This document shows, one piece after another, positions 1 through 5,921 of a stretch of DNA of 23,422 bases. The stretch comes from Stenotrophomonas maltophilia (GTDB taxonomy: Bacteria > Pseudomonadota > Gammaproteobacteria > Xanthomonadales > Xanthomonadaceae): the NCBI GenBank assembly GCA_002387845.1, contig DGLB01000055.1, forward strand, positions 95,578 through 118,999, written 5' to 3'. Both the position numbers and the translations under genes were made by a program. Each line of letters opens with the position of its first letter. Positions within the stretch are counted from its first letter, which is position 1. The notes beneath the pieces are model-generated. The model was not told the origin of the DNA, did not search any database, and saw only the letters and a list, made by a program, of their open reading frames with translations.

Positions 1-239
1 AGGCCGTAGCCGTTGTAGCCACGGGCCACGTGCACCACGAAGCGCAGGTGGGAATGGACCAGCTCGCGCGCGGCGTCCAGGTCCTGCTCGTCGCGGAAGC
101 GGCGGGCCAGGTCCTGCTCGTCATCGACCGACAGCACCGGAATCTGGTGCACGGCACCGATGTAGGCGTCCAGCGAACCGAGCGCACTGGGAATCGGGAG
201 ATTGTTTGCCACAAGGGCAGTAGAGGTGTTCTGGCTCAT
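1..239 (-). CDS. rpoH: RNA polymerase heat-shock sigma factor RpoH (sigma-32), N-terminal part, truncated by window edge
   Basis: Only the first 79 or so codons are present; the rest lies left of the window. The reading frame encodes a short variable N-terminus, then the DAYIGAVHQIPVLSVDDEQD stretch and the region-2 start ending in SHLRFVVHVARGYNGYG. This closely matches the core-binding part of sigma-32 (E. coli has SHLRFVVHIARNYAGYGL). The family directs transcription of heat-shock and protein quality-control genes. I place the start at the ATG at 239 (MSQNTST...). An in-frame ATG nine bases upstream (248, MTTMSQ...) is equally possible, since neither has a clear Shine-Dalgarno sequence. 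In many proteobacteria rpoH directly follows ftsEX on the same strand; here it is on the same strand but about 19 kb away from ung. Confidence 0.93.
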   Translation of the reverse strand, partial: MSQNTSTALVANNLPIPSALGSLDAYIGAVHQIPVLSVDDEQDLARRFRDEQDLDAARELVHSHLRFVVHVARGYNGYG

Positions 240-251
240 GGTCGTCATTTT

Positions 252-292
252 AGCAGTCCGGTATTTGGACTGCTGGGGGGTTAAAAAGTTCC
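252..292 (-). promoter_or_regulatory. Candidate sigma-E-type promoter and overlapping inverted repeat upstream of rpoH
   Basis: Read on the minus strand, GGAACTT (286-292) is followed after 16 bases by TCCAAA (264-269). This resembles the RpoE/AlgU consensus (GGAACTT, 16-17 bases, TCAAA or TCTGA). In E. coli one rpoH promoter is sigma-E dependent, so the match is biologically sensible. A perfect 8-bp inverted repeat, AGCAGTCC/GGACTGCT (252-259 and 267-274), overlaps the -10 element and ends just before the start codon. It could be an operator, or a hairpin in longer transcripts. Initiation from this promoter would leave a leader of fewer than 20 bases. Assignment is by eye only. Confidence 0.4.
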
Positions 293-370
293 AGTGTTCC
301 GCAGGCGAAACGCTGGCTCAGATCACCCGTCTAACGTACAGGGAAATGGTGACAGTGGCGAGTGGGTGGG

Positions 371-408
371 ATTTTACTGAAAAACCCTATGATTCAATAG
401 GATAGGGT
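371..408 (-). terminator. Possible weak terminator (or promoter) upstream of rpoH
   Basis: On the minus strand, ACCCTAT and ATAGGGT (402-408 and 384-390) form a perfect 7-bp stem around an 11-base loop and are followed by a short T run. It lies downstream of the small gene pair ending at 601 and could stop that transcript before rpoH. The stem is AT-rich. The same stretch also holds a poor sigma-70-like pair (TTGAAT at 392-397, TAAAAT at 371-376, spacing only 15). Which reading is right cannot be decided from the sequence. Apart from this and the adjacent elements I see nothing coding between 240 and 600. Confidence 0.3.
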
Positions 409-532
409 CATAAACGTCACGAGTGCGTCGTTTTGGGCCGGACAATCCCAGCCCGCCGGCCCCATTCAGGATGAAAACGTTGCCAAGGATTCAGGGCGGG
501 ACCTTGCGTGGGTCCCGATTTGCAGGCCGAAC

Positions 533-585
533 GGACATGGCCCGTCCCTACGCGGGCCAACCGTGGGGACGGGCCATGCCCGTCC
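533..585. repeat. Pair of GTAG-type REP palindromes, head to head
   Basis: The right-hand element is a perfect hairpin: GGACGGGC (567-574), loop CAT, GCCCGTCC (578-585), headed by GTGG (563-566), a one-base variant of GTAG. The left-hand element is inverted: a decayed stem at 533-547 followed by CTAC (548-551), the reverse complement of GTAG. This is the arrangement of Stenotrophomonas and Pseudomonas REP doublets, which sit in intergenic regions, commonly just after a gene. Here the pair lies just beyond the stop codon of the small gene at 601-909. Confidence 0.75.
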
Positions 586-600
586 GCGACCCAGCCCGAA

Positions 601-909
601 CTACCGGCGGCCGAACGTGGGGCTGGCCCAGCCTTCGCGCCGTGCCCGGTCCACCTCGTCCTCTTCGCCGTGTGCGGGTGGCTCTGTCGAACGCTTGGTG
701 GCCTTGTTGGTGGCCATGACCGCCTTGTTGACCGTGTTGCTCCACACGGTGAGGTCGACGACGTGCGGGTCGTTCTCGTAGGCGATCAGCCGATCCACCA
801 GCAACCGCACCAGATCGGGGGCGTGGTACTTCCTGCGCTTGGCGATGCCTTTGAGGCGGCAACGCATTTCGTCTTCCATCCTGAACTTGAACCACTTCGG
901 CTGCTTCAT
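601..909 (-). CDS. Small probable ribbon-helix-helix protein (102 aa), function unknown
   Basis: The protein starts with a short strand-like segment (WFKFRM, residues 6-11). A helix follows (about 12-28, EDEMRCRLKGIAKRRKY), then a second helix (about 29-46, APDLVRLLVDRLIAYEND). That order and size fits a ribbon-helix-helix DNA-binding fold of the CopG/Arc kind. The C-terminal third is charged and probably disordered. The start is supported by GAGGA seven bases upstream and by the ATGA overlap with the stop codon of the upstream gene (906-1250), which implies translational coupling. I do not recognise the family further. A regulator or a small phage or plasmid-type protein are both possible. 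The setting next to stem-loops and REP palindromes suggests accessory DNA. Confidence 0.6.
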   Translation of the reverse strand: MKQPKWFKFRMEDEMRCRLKGIAKRRKYHAPDLVRLLVDRLIAYENDPHVVDLTVWSNTVNKAVMATNKATKRSTEPPAHGEEDEVDRARREGWASPTFGRR

Positions 910-1250
910 CGACGGTTCCTCAGGTGTGGCGGGATGTGGCTGTACGGCAGCACTTCGGTGTAGCGCACGGTGCGGTCCAGCACCTTCGGCACGTGCAGGG
1001 CGACCGGGCCATGCGGGCCGATCACGCGGTAGAGCAGGAAGCCCTCGCCGTACTCGGTACGGATGCGGGTGCCCGAGCCCATGCCGACTTCGCTGAGCCA
1101 GTGGCCGCGTGACATGAGGAAAGGCGTGGTGGGATCGTCATGGATGTCCCAGGGGAAGCCGTGGCCGGCAGTGGGGGCGACGTTGTGGTGTTGGGGTTCG
1201 GGTTGCGCGGATGATTCAACTGCTGGGGTCTTGACCCTTCGCGTTTGCAT
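906..1250 (-). CDS. Unrecognised small protein (114 aa), first gene of a coupled pair
   Basis: The reading frame opens with ATG at 1250, preceded by GAGGA six bases upstream. It ends in a TGA that overlaps the ATG of the next gene (ATGA), so the two are probably made together. The first 35 residues are polar and look disordered. The rest contains a compact motif-like core (FPWDIHDDPTTPF, then GTRIRTEYGEGFLLYRVIG and GPVALHVPKVLDRTVRYTEV) that reads as a small beta-rich domain. There is no signal peptide or membrane segment. I cannot assign a function. The pair resembles the small accessory genes found in filamentous phages and integrated elements of xanthomonads, but no replication, coat or Zot-like gene is present to support that. 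Confidence 0.55.
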   Translation of the reverse strand: MQTRRVKTPAVESSAQPEPQHHNVAPTAGHGFPWDIHDDPTTPFLMSRGHWLSEVGMGSGTRIRTEYGEGFLLYRVIGPHGPVALHVPKVLDRTVRYTEVLPYSHIPPHLRNRR

Positions 1251-1274
1251 CGTTTGTCCTCGACAGGTGAGTGC

Positions 1275-1420
1275 CCCCTCGCCGGCTGGCGAGGGGAGGT
1301 CGGGAGGCTAGAAGCCGTACGAAACAGACGGTGGGCATATTTCCCCGGAGGAGGGTGTTGTATTAGCCACCCTCCCGACCAGGCACGTTTGAACACTACA
1401 GGTTTCGTAGGAGCTTCTAG
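1275..1420 (-). other. Nested stem-loop block in the leader of the small gene pair (candidate structured RNA or single-strand origin-like element)
   Basis: Three levels of inverted repeats occur in 150 bases. A perfect 9-bp hairpin CCCCTCGCC/GGCGAGGGG with a 4-base loop lies at 1275-1283 and 1288-1296. Outer arms CTAGAAGC plus TACGAAAC (1308-1315, 1318-1325) pair with GTTTCGTA plus GCTTCTAG (1402-1409, 1413-1420), interrupted only by a small internal loop. Inside them sits a perfect 8-bp hairpin GGAGGGTG/CACCCTCC (1350-1357, 1368-1375) and a weaker GGG/CCC hairpin (about 1333-1346). The block ends about 25 bases before the start codon at 1250, so it would form the 5' leader of that transcript. 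The function is not known to me. Confidence 0.45.
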
Positions 1421-1429
1421 ACTCCGTCC

Positions 1430-1670
1430 GCGCACCATGCCCCTCTGAAAGTCGCAAAGAAACAGGCAAAAACGACGTGTTTCGGGCAATTTCAATGTCA
1501 ATACAAGTCGATGGCGCATCCGCCCTCATTTGGTGAGAACTGCGTTCCAGTATTGAAGAAATCAATCGATGTCATCATCGTGTTCCGGTGTGTTTATCTG
1601 TTCTTCGGCCTGCGATGCGTCTTCGTTCGCGTGCTGCAAGCGTCAACGTGCGCTACGCGGTGGGTCCATC
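1430..1670. other. Intergenic stretch with lower GC and no convincing gene
   Basis: Between the stem-loop block and the first REP pair the sequence is clearly less GC-rich than the rest of the window, particularly around 1445-1600. Open frames exist on both strands but have no Shine-Dalgarno support and no recognisable protein features. A TTGACA occurs on the minus strand near 1500 but has no matching -10. The segment may contain the promoter of the small gene pair. Nothing firmer can be supported. Confidence 0.4.
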
Positions 1671-1672
1671 GT

Positions 1673-1736
1673 GGACACGCACGGCGTGTCCCTACGCGGC
1701 CCTTCTGGTTCCCTGTAGCGACGCGCCATGCGCGTC
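1673..1736. repeat. Pair of GTAG-type REP palindromes, inverted orientation
   Basis: The left element is the hairpin GGACACGC (1673-1680), loop ACG, GCGTGTCC (1684-1691), followed by CTAC (1692-1695), which is GTAG on the other strand. The right element starts with GTAG (1715-1718), then GACGCGC (1720-1726), loop CAT, GCGCGTC (1730-1736). The two GTAG heads face each other, as in a REP doublet. A further 8-bp perfect palindrome without a GTAG head, GCCGGGCG/CGCCCGGC, lies at 1761-1778. Confidence 0.75.
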
Positions 1737-1812
1737 CCCACGCCATGCATCCGAAGGCGCGCCGGGCGAGCGCCCGGCGAACAGCGCAATCATCCTGCGC
1801 ACGTGGCAATGC

Positions 1813-1835
1813 GTAGTGACGCGCCATGCGCGTCA
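1813..1835 (+). repeat. Single GTAG-type REP palindrome
   Basis: GTAG (1813-1816) is followed directly by the 8-bp perfect stem TGACGCGC (1817-1824), loop CAT, GCGCGTCA (1828-1835). The stem is nearly the same as that of the element at 1715-1736. Both copies are followed at some distance by GCATCCGAAG (1747-1756 and 1857-1866), so the surrounding segment may itself be duplicated. Confidence 0.75.
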
Positions 1836-1955
1836 ACCGCGCCACGCGCGGCACAAGCATCCGAAGCCCCCATCCACCACGCCCCGCAGAACCGGCCGAC
1901 GTTTAGAGGTGCCCGGAGACGTGTGTCAGGCGTTCATGACCCCGGAACGAAGAGC

Positions 1956-1978
1956 GGACGGGCATGGCCCGTCCCTAC
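1956..1978 (-). repeat. Single GTAG-type REP palindrome (minus orientation)
   Basis: The stem GGACGGGC (1956-1963), loop ATG, GCCCGTCC (1967-1974) is followed by CTAC (1975-1978), i.e. GTAG on the minus strand. The stem is identical to the right-hand element at 567-585, although the two are about 1.4 kb apart. Confidence 0.75.
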
Positions 1979-1991
1979 GAACCGCGTCAAT

Positions 1992-2273
1992 TGTCATGCG
2001 TTACCGGGCGTTGAGAATTCCACGGCGGTCGTCTGTCGACCGACCCCACCAAAGCGACCCTCCGTGAACCGCATTGATCCCAGTCATCTGATGACGCCAT
2101 CCGATGCCAACATCGCGGCGATACCGGTCATGTGTCATGCGTTACCGAATGTGGGGAATTCCACGGCGGTCGTCTGTCGACCGACCCCACCAAAGCCAGT
2201 CTCCGTGACCCGCAATGATCCGAGGCATCGGATGACGCCATCCGATGCCCCCATCACGGCGATGGCGACCATC
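1992..2273. repeat. Tandem duplication of a 141-bp intergenic unit
   Basis: Two copies, 1992-2132 and 2133-2273, share a constant 141-base offset throughout: TGTCATGCGTTACCG at 1992 and 2133, CCACGGCGGTCGTCTGTCGA at 2020 and 2161, and GATGACGCCATCCGATGCC at 2090 and 2231. I estimate about four-fifths identity by eye. Each unit contains the small inverted repeat GGTCG/CGACC and, near its right end, a larger hairpin. The array sits directly downstream of the outer-membrane protein gene. Confidence 0.8.
2224..2249 (-). terminator. Strong stem-loop after the surface operon, candidate terminator or 3' stabiliser
   Basis: GGCATCGGATG (2224-2234) and CATCCGATGCC (2239-2249) form a perfect 11-bp stem with a 4-base loop, 35 bases beyond the stop codon of the beta-barrel gene. 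There is no T run on the minus strand, so an intrinsic terminator is not certain. It may protect the 3' end of the operon mRNA. An imperfect version with one mismatch occurs in the other 141-bp unit (2085-2106). Confidence 0.45.
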
Positions 2274-2284
2274 GAACCGGTGCC

Positions 2285-5200
2285 TCAGTAATACCCCGAA
2301 AGATTCAGGAAGAACCCTTTGCTCTCATACCGCAGCTCGGTCAGGTCATCACTGAACTCGGTGAAGTTGTACCCCGCCCCCACCTTGAAGTTCTGTCCAA
2401 TCTGCCGATCCACGCCCACCAGCCAGCCCTGCTTGTCGCCGCCCTCGCGCACGTCCAGCCAACGGTACTCAGCCAAACCCTCCCACTGCGCCCACAAGCG
2501 ATAGCGCAACTGCAATGCAGAGAAGTTGACCCGACTGTCCAGCCAGTCCCCGGTGCCCCGCCCCGTCCGGTAATCGCCCCAGCGCGCGGCCAGCTTGCCT
2601 GCCACTTCCCAACGCTCGCCAATCTGCCGCACACCTTCAAACGACACGATCTGCGACTTCTGGTCATACACGTTGCCGCCCTCCTGCCCCAGCGAGGCCA
2701 CGTCGTACAGATACGTGTACTTGCCGAACGCGGCCCAGCGGGTGTTGTCGTGCGGCCGCCAGGCGAACCCCAGGTTGGATTCCACCAGCTTGGCATCGGC
2801 CAAGGCGTTGCGCTTGTCCTGCGTATCGGCATAGTTCGCACGCAGGGCAACGCGCCAATCCTCATTGACCTTGTACAGCAGGCGGTTGGTGGTCACCCAC
2901 TGCTCGCGGTCCTCAGCGCCCTGGTCGCGGCGGTACTCCAGCTTGCTGGTCCACTGCGTGTTGGCGTCGGTACGCCCACCACTCACGCTGTAAGCGCGGC
3001 GGTCAACACGCCCGGTGGTGGCATCCAGCTTGCCGTCCATCACCGTGAAGCCCAGGTTCCAGCCCTGCGCTGGATAGAAGTCCATGCCGAAGGTGTTGAC
3101 CAGCCCGGCGGTGTCCTCGCGACGGTCTTTCAGGTATTGGCTTTCATTGAACACATTGACCTGGTTGCTCAGCCGCCAGCGTTGGCCCAGGGTCCAACCG
3201 GACTGCAGGCCGGTGTCGTACAACGGGTCCACCGTGGTGCTGTCGGTGCTGTAGCTGTAGTTGCCGTAGAAGCTGTGCTCCGGCGTCATCCAGTACTCGG
3301 CCTCGACCTTGCCACCGTCGCCACGGCTGCCGCTGCTCACTTCCGCGCCCACGCTGGAACGGTCGCCGAACAGATAGCGCGTACCCAGCGTGACCAGGTT
3401 GTTGTCCTCGTACGCACCGCCGTCATCGTCGACGGTCAGCTGCCCCACCCCATACAGCTCCCACTTCGCCCCGAAGCGCTGGCGGTAACTCAATGCAGCC
3501 AGGGTGCCGTCCACTTCCACCCCGGCGCTCTCCTCGCGCACGCGGCGCAATTCACCGCCGAGCTGGCCGTTGTTGCCCAACCGCCAATCCAGGGTCAGCT
3601 GCGACTGCTCCACCGCCACGTCGCCGCGCTCGGCACGGCTCTGTCGGCCATACAGGCTGAGGTTGTCGGTGAAGTAACCCAGGAACTCCGCGCCATACTC
3701 CTCCAGCGCCAGCCCGGTGTCGGTGCGCGATACCGAGAAACCGGAGTCCACATCGCGCCACCACGCCCCGAAGCTCCAGTCCTGCCTGGTCCAGCCGAGC
3801 TCGCGCAGGTTGGCACGCGCTTCCACCGCGCGCGCGTCGCCCTTGCGCTGGTCTGTCAGCGGATTGCGCTGGATGAAGCTCAAGCCGCCGTTGTCGGAAT
3901 AGAAGATCGGCGCGGCGGTGGCCTCGGTACGGGTCTGCTCCAGCTTCAGGTAGGTACCGCGCCCGGCCTGCAGGGTCAGGTCGGCCCCCATCAGGCTGTA
4001 GTCGTCGCCACTGCGGTTCTCATCCACATAGGTGCCGCCCACGGCCACGTGGTCGCCGAACCACTGCTTGCCACGCAGACCGGCACTGACGTCATCGGTG
4101 CTGAAGCCCAGCGGCACGTATTCGTAATCGACCAGCAGGATCTGGTCGTAGCCGTCCAAGGGCGTGTCGCGGGTCAGCGTGCGCACGTTCTCGCGGGTAA
4201 TCTGCGACAGCGCGCGGGTCAGCAGGATGCGGCCCTGGATTTCGTTCACCTCGTAGTCCACGCCTGCCTGCAGCGTGGTGCGCACCTCGGTGCGGCCGGT
4301 GGTGCGGTCGCGGACCTCCAGCACCACCTGCTCCGAGCCCGGCAGCAGGTCGGTATGGCGCAGGTAGTACAGGCTGCCGCCGGTGCCCAGGAACTCGCTA
4401 TGGCCGAGTGCGGACTGCGCCTCGGAGCCGAACGCCTTCAGATACGAACGCGGGTCGCCCAGCGGCGTGGTGGCACGCGAACGCCAGCTCAGCGCCGCGC
4501 CGTACAGCGAACGCACGTATTGGCCGTACTCGGTGCCGGTGAAGCCGGTGGCGAAGTTGCCCCACAGCGCCTGGTTCTGGTCCCAGTCCACGCGCACATA
4601 GAGCTGGCCCTGGGTATCCACGTCGCGATAGGTGGTGGAATCGTCGCCGTACACCGGGTAGTACTGGTCCGGGTCCAAGCGGCGGAACACGTCGCGTGCG
4701 TCGGCATCGAGGAAGCCGCTGAACAGGTCCTTGAGCTCGCGGTCGTAAGTATCGGCCTGTGCGGTGATCAGGTACTTCCCACGCACCTTGCTCTTCAGAT
4801 AGAACGCCAGCCGCCCTTCGCTGAGGAAGCTGTCATCGCGCTCCTGGTCGGCCACCAGCGGGTCGAGGTTACCGCTGGCGGTGTTCTTCGACATCGTCAC
4901 GTCAGCCAGGGCCACCAGGAAGCGGTAACTGCCGGTCACATCCACGTCCAGCGTGCGGGTCAGCGGCGGTGCATCCAGCGCTTCCACCTGCACGTTGTAG
5001 CGATGCTGCCCGATCGGCTCCAGGAACTCGGCAGCGAATTTCTGCTCCAGGTCCACCGGGAAGCTCTGGCCGTTGATCAGCACGCGGGCGTTCGGGGCCA
5101 GGCCACGGCCATAGATGCGCACGCGCGAGCCATAGATGGGAATGTTCTGCTGGCGCAGCGCATTCTGGCCGTAGATCGCATTGGTCAGCTGCTGGTCGCG

Positions 5201-5911
5201 CGCATCCTCACCATTGAGCACCTTGCCCAACGTCTTCTGCACGTTGTCACGCACCTGCTGGGTACCGCGCTCGTAGTCGGTGGGCAGCACCAGCTGGAAG
5301 CGCTGCGCGCTGGTTTCATCAAATGAACCGTCCTTGCCGTAAGCGCGGGCAATGTACTGCAGGTCATCGCCCTCGCGCAGGTTGAGGTCGGCCGGCAGCT
5401 GACCGTCCCACTCGGTGTTGGCGACGTAATCCACCGGCATGTCGATACGCGCCAGCGGCGTGACCAGGTCGGTATCCGAGCCGCGGTACAGCGTGATCTC
5501 GATCCGCTCGATGAACGAAGCGTAGTTGTTGTAACCATGGAAGCGCAGCGGCTTGGTCAGGCGGCCGTTCTCGAACGGGGCCATCGAACCGGTCTGCACA
5601 TTGAGCACCGGTGCAGACAGGGCCGGGTCTTCGGTGGCCCACACCACCGCCCCATCGGGAAGCTCGGTGACGAACTGGCCGCCCGGAGCCGGCACCGTGG
5701 CCCCCACCGGCGCAGTCGGTGCCGGGGAGGGTGCGGCCATCGGCTCTTCCTGGACCTGCAGCAGCAGTTCATTGCCCCGCTTGCAGCCATCCGCGCCGCA
5801 CAGCGTGCCGGGTACGTCCACCGCCTGCGATGCGGTGGTCTGTGCGGAAGCCACCGGCAGGCTGAGGGTGAGGACGATGACCAGTGCCGTCATGAAGGGT
5901 GTCTTGTTCAT
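2285..5911 (-). CDS. Large outer-membrane beta-barrel protein (1208 aa), third gene of the surface operon
   Basis: Residues 1-23 are a Sec signal peptide (hydrophobic TALVIVLTLSLPVASA, cleavage after ASA). A short segment with a Cys pair (CGADGC, about 38-43) and a Pro/Ala-rich linker (about 55-78) follow. Two periplasmic or surface beta-domains come next, one around FHGYNNYASFIERIEITLYR and one around IYGRGLAPNARVLINGQSFP (roughly 85-325). From about 330 onward the pattern of alternating aromatic and polar residues (YLKSKVRGKYLITAQADTYD, ending FLNLSGYY) is that of a large outer-membrane barrel with a terminal aromatic residue. The start at 5911 is chosen over 5917 because GAGGAG lies six bases before it; that GAGGAG overlaps the TGA of the giant gene, which implies coupled translation. 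No TonB plug or OmpA peptidoglycan motif is visible. A likely role is anchor or export partner of the giant protein, but this is inference. Confidence 0.75.
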   Translation of the reverse strand: MNKTPFMTALVIVLTLSLPVASAQTTASQAVDVPGTLCGADGCKRGNELLLQVQEEPMAAPSPAPTAPVGATVPAPGGQFVTELPDGAVVWATEDPALSAPVLNVQTGSMAPFENGRLTKPLRFHGYNNYASFIERIEITLYRGSDTDLVTPLARIDMPVDYVANTEWDGQLPADLNLREGDDLQYIARAYGKDGSFDETSAQRFQLVLPTDYERGTQQVRDNVQKTLGKVLNGEDARDQQLTNAIYGQNALRQQNIPIYGSRVRIYGRGLAPNARVLINGQSFPVDLEQKFAAEFLEPIGQHRYNVQVEALDAPPLTRTLDVDVTGSYRFLVALADVTMSKNTASGNLDPLVADQERDDSFLSEGRLAFYLKSKVRGKYLITAQADTYDRELKDLFSGFLDADARDVFRRLDPDQYYPVYGDDSTTYRDVDTQGQLYVRVDWDQNQALWGNFATGFTGTEYGQYVRSLYGAALSWRSRATTPLGDPRSYLKAFGSEAQSALGHSEFLGTGGSLYYLRHTDLLPGSEQVVLEVRDRTTGRTEVRTTLQAGVDYEVNEIQGRILLTRALSQITRENVRTLTRDTPLDGYDQILLVDYEYVPLGFSTDDVSAGLRGKQWFGDHVAVGGTYVDENRSGDDYSLMGADLTLQAGRGTYLKLEQTRTEATAAPIFYSDNGGLSFIQRNPLTDQRKGDARAVEARANLRELGWTRQDWSFGAWWRDVDSGFSVSRTDTGLALEEYGAEFLGYFTDNLSLYGRQSRAERGDVAVEQSQLTLDWRLGNNGQLGGELRRVREESAGVEVDGTLAALSYRQRFGAKWELYGVGQLTVDDDGGAYEDNNLVTLGTRYLFGDRSSVGAEVSSGSRGDGGKVEAEYWMTPEHSFYGNYSYSTDSTTVDPLYDTGLQSGWTLGQRWRLSNQVNVFNESQYLKDRREDTAGLVNTFGMDFYPAQGWNLGFTVMDGKLDATTGRVDRRAYSVSGGRTDANTQWTSKLEYRRDQGAEDREQWVTTNRLLYKVNEDWRVALRANYADTQDKRNALADAKLVESNLGFAWRPHDNTRWAAFGKYTYLYDVASLGQEGGNVYDQKSQIVSFEGVRQIGERWEVAGKLAARWGDYRTGRGTGDWLDSRVNFSALQLRYRLWAQWEGLAEYRWLDVREGGDKQGWLVGVDRQIGQNFKVGAGYNFTEFSDDLTELRYESKGFFLNLSGYY

Positions 5912-5921
5912 GGTCATCTCC

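Noticed and set aside
1275..1420. Retron msr/msd RNA
   Set aside because: Inverted arms are present, but no reverse transcriptase gene is in the window and the neighbouring genes do not fit a retron.
1308..1565. Minus-strand frame of 85 codons through the stem-loop block
   Set aside because: No ribosome site and no recognisable protein; the region is better explained by its inverted repeats.
533..2273. CRISPR array
   Set aside because: The repeats are palindromic REP elements and a two-copy 141-bp unit, not short direct repeats with regular unique spacers, and no cas gene is present.
1251..2284. Insertion sequence or prophage attachment site (dif-like)
   Set aside because: No transposase or integrase gene, no terminal inverted repeats bounded by target duplications, and no recognisable dif core could be found by eye.
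2750..5326. Open frame of 858 codons on the plus strand, opposite the beta-barrel gene
   Set aside because: The minus-strand gene has a signal peptide, barrel pattern and Shine-Dalgarno. The plus-strand product has no recognisable features and mirrors codon bias.
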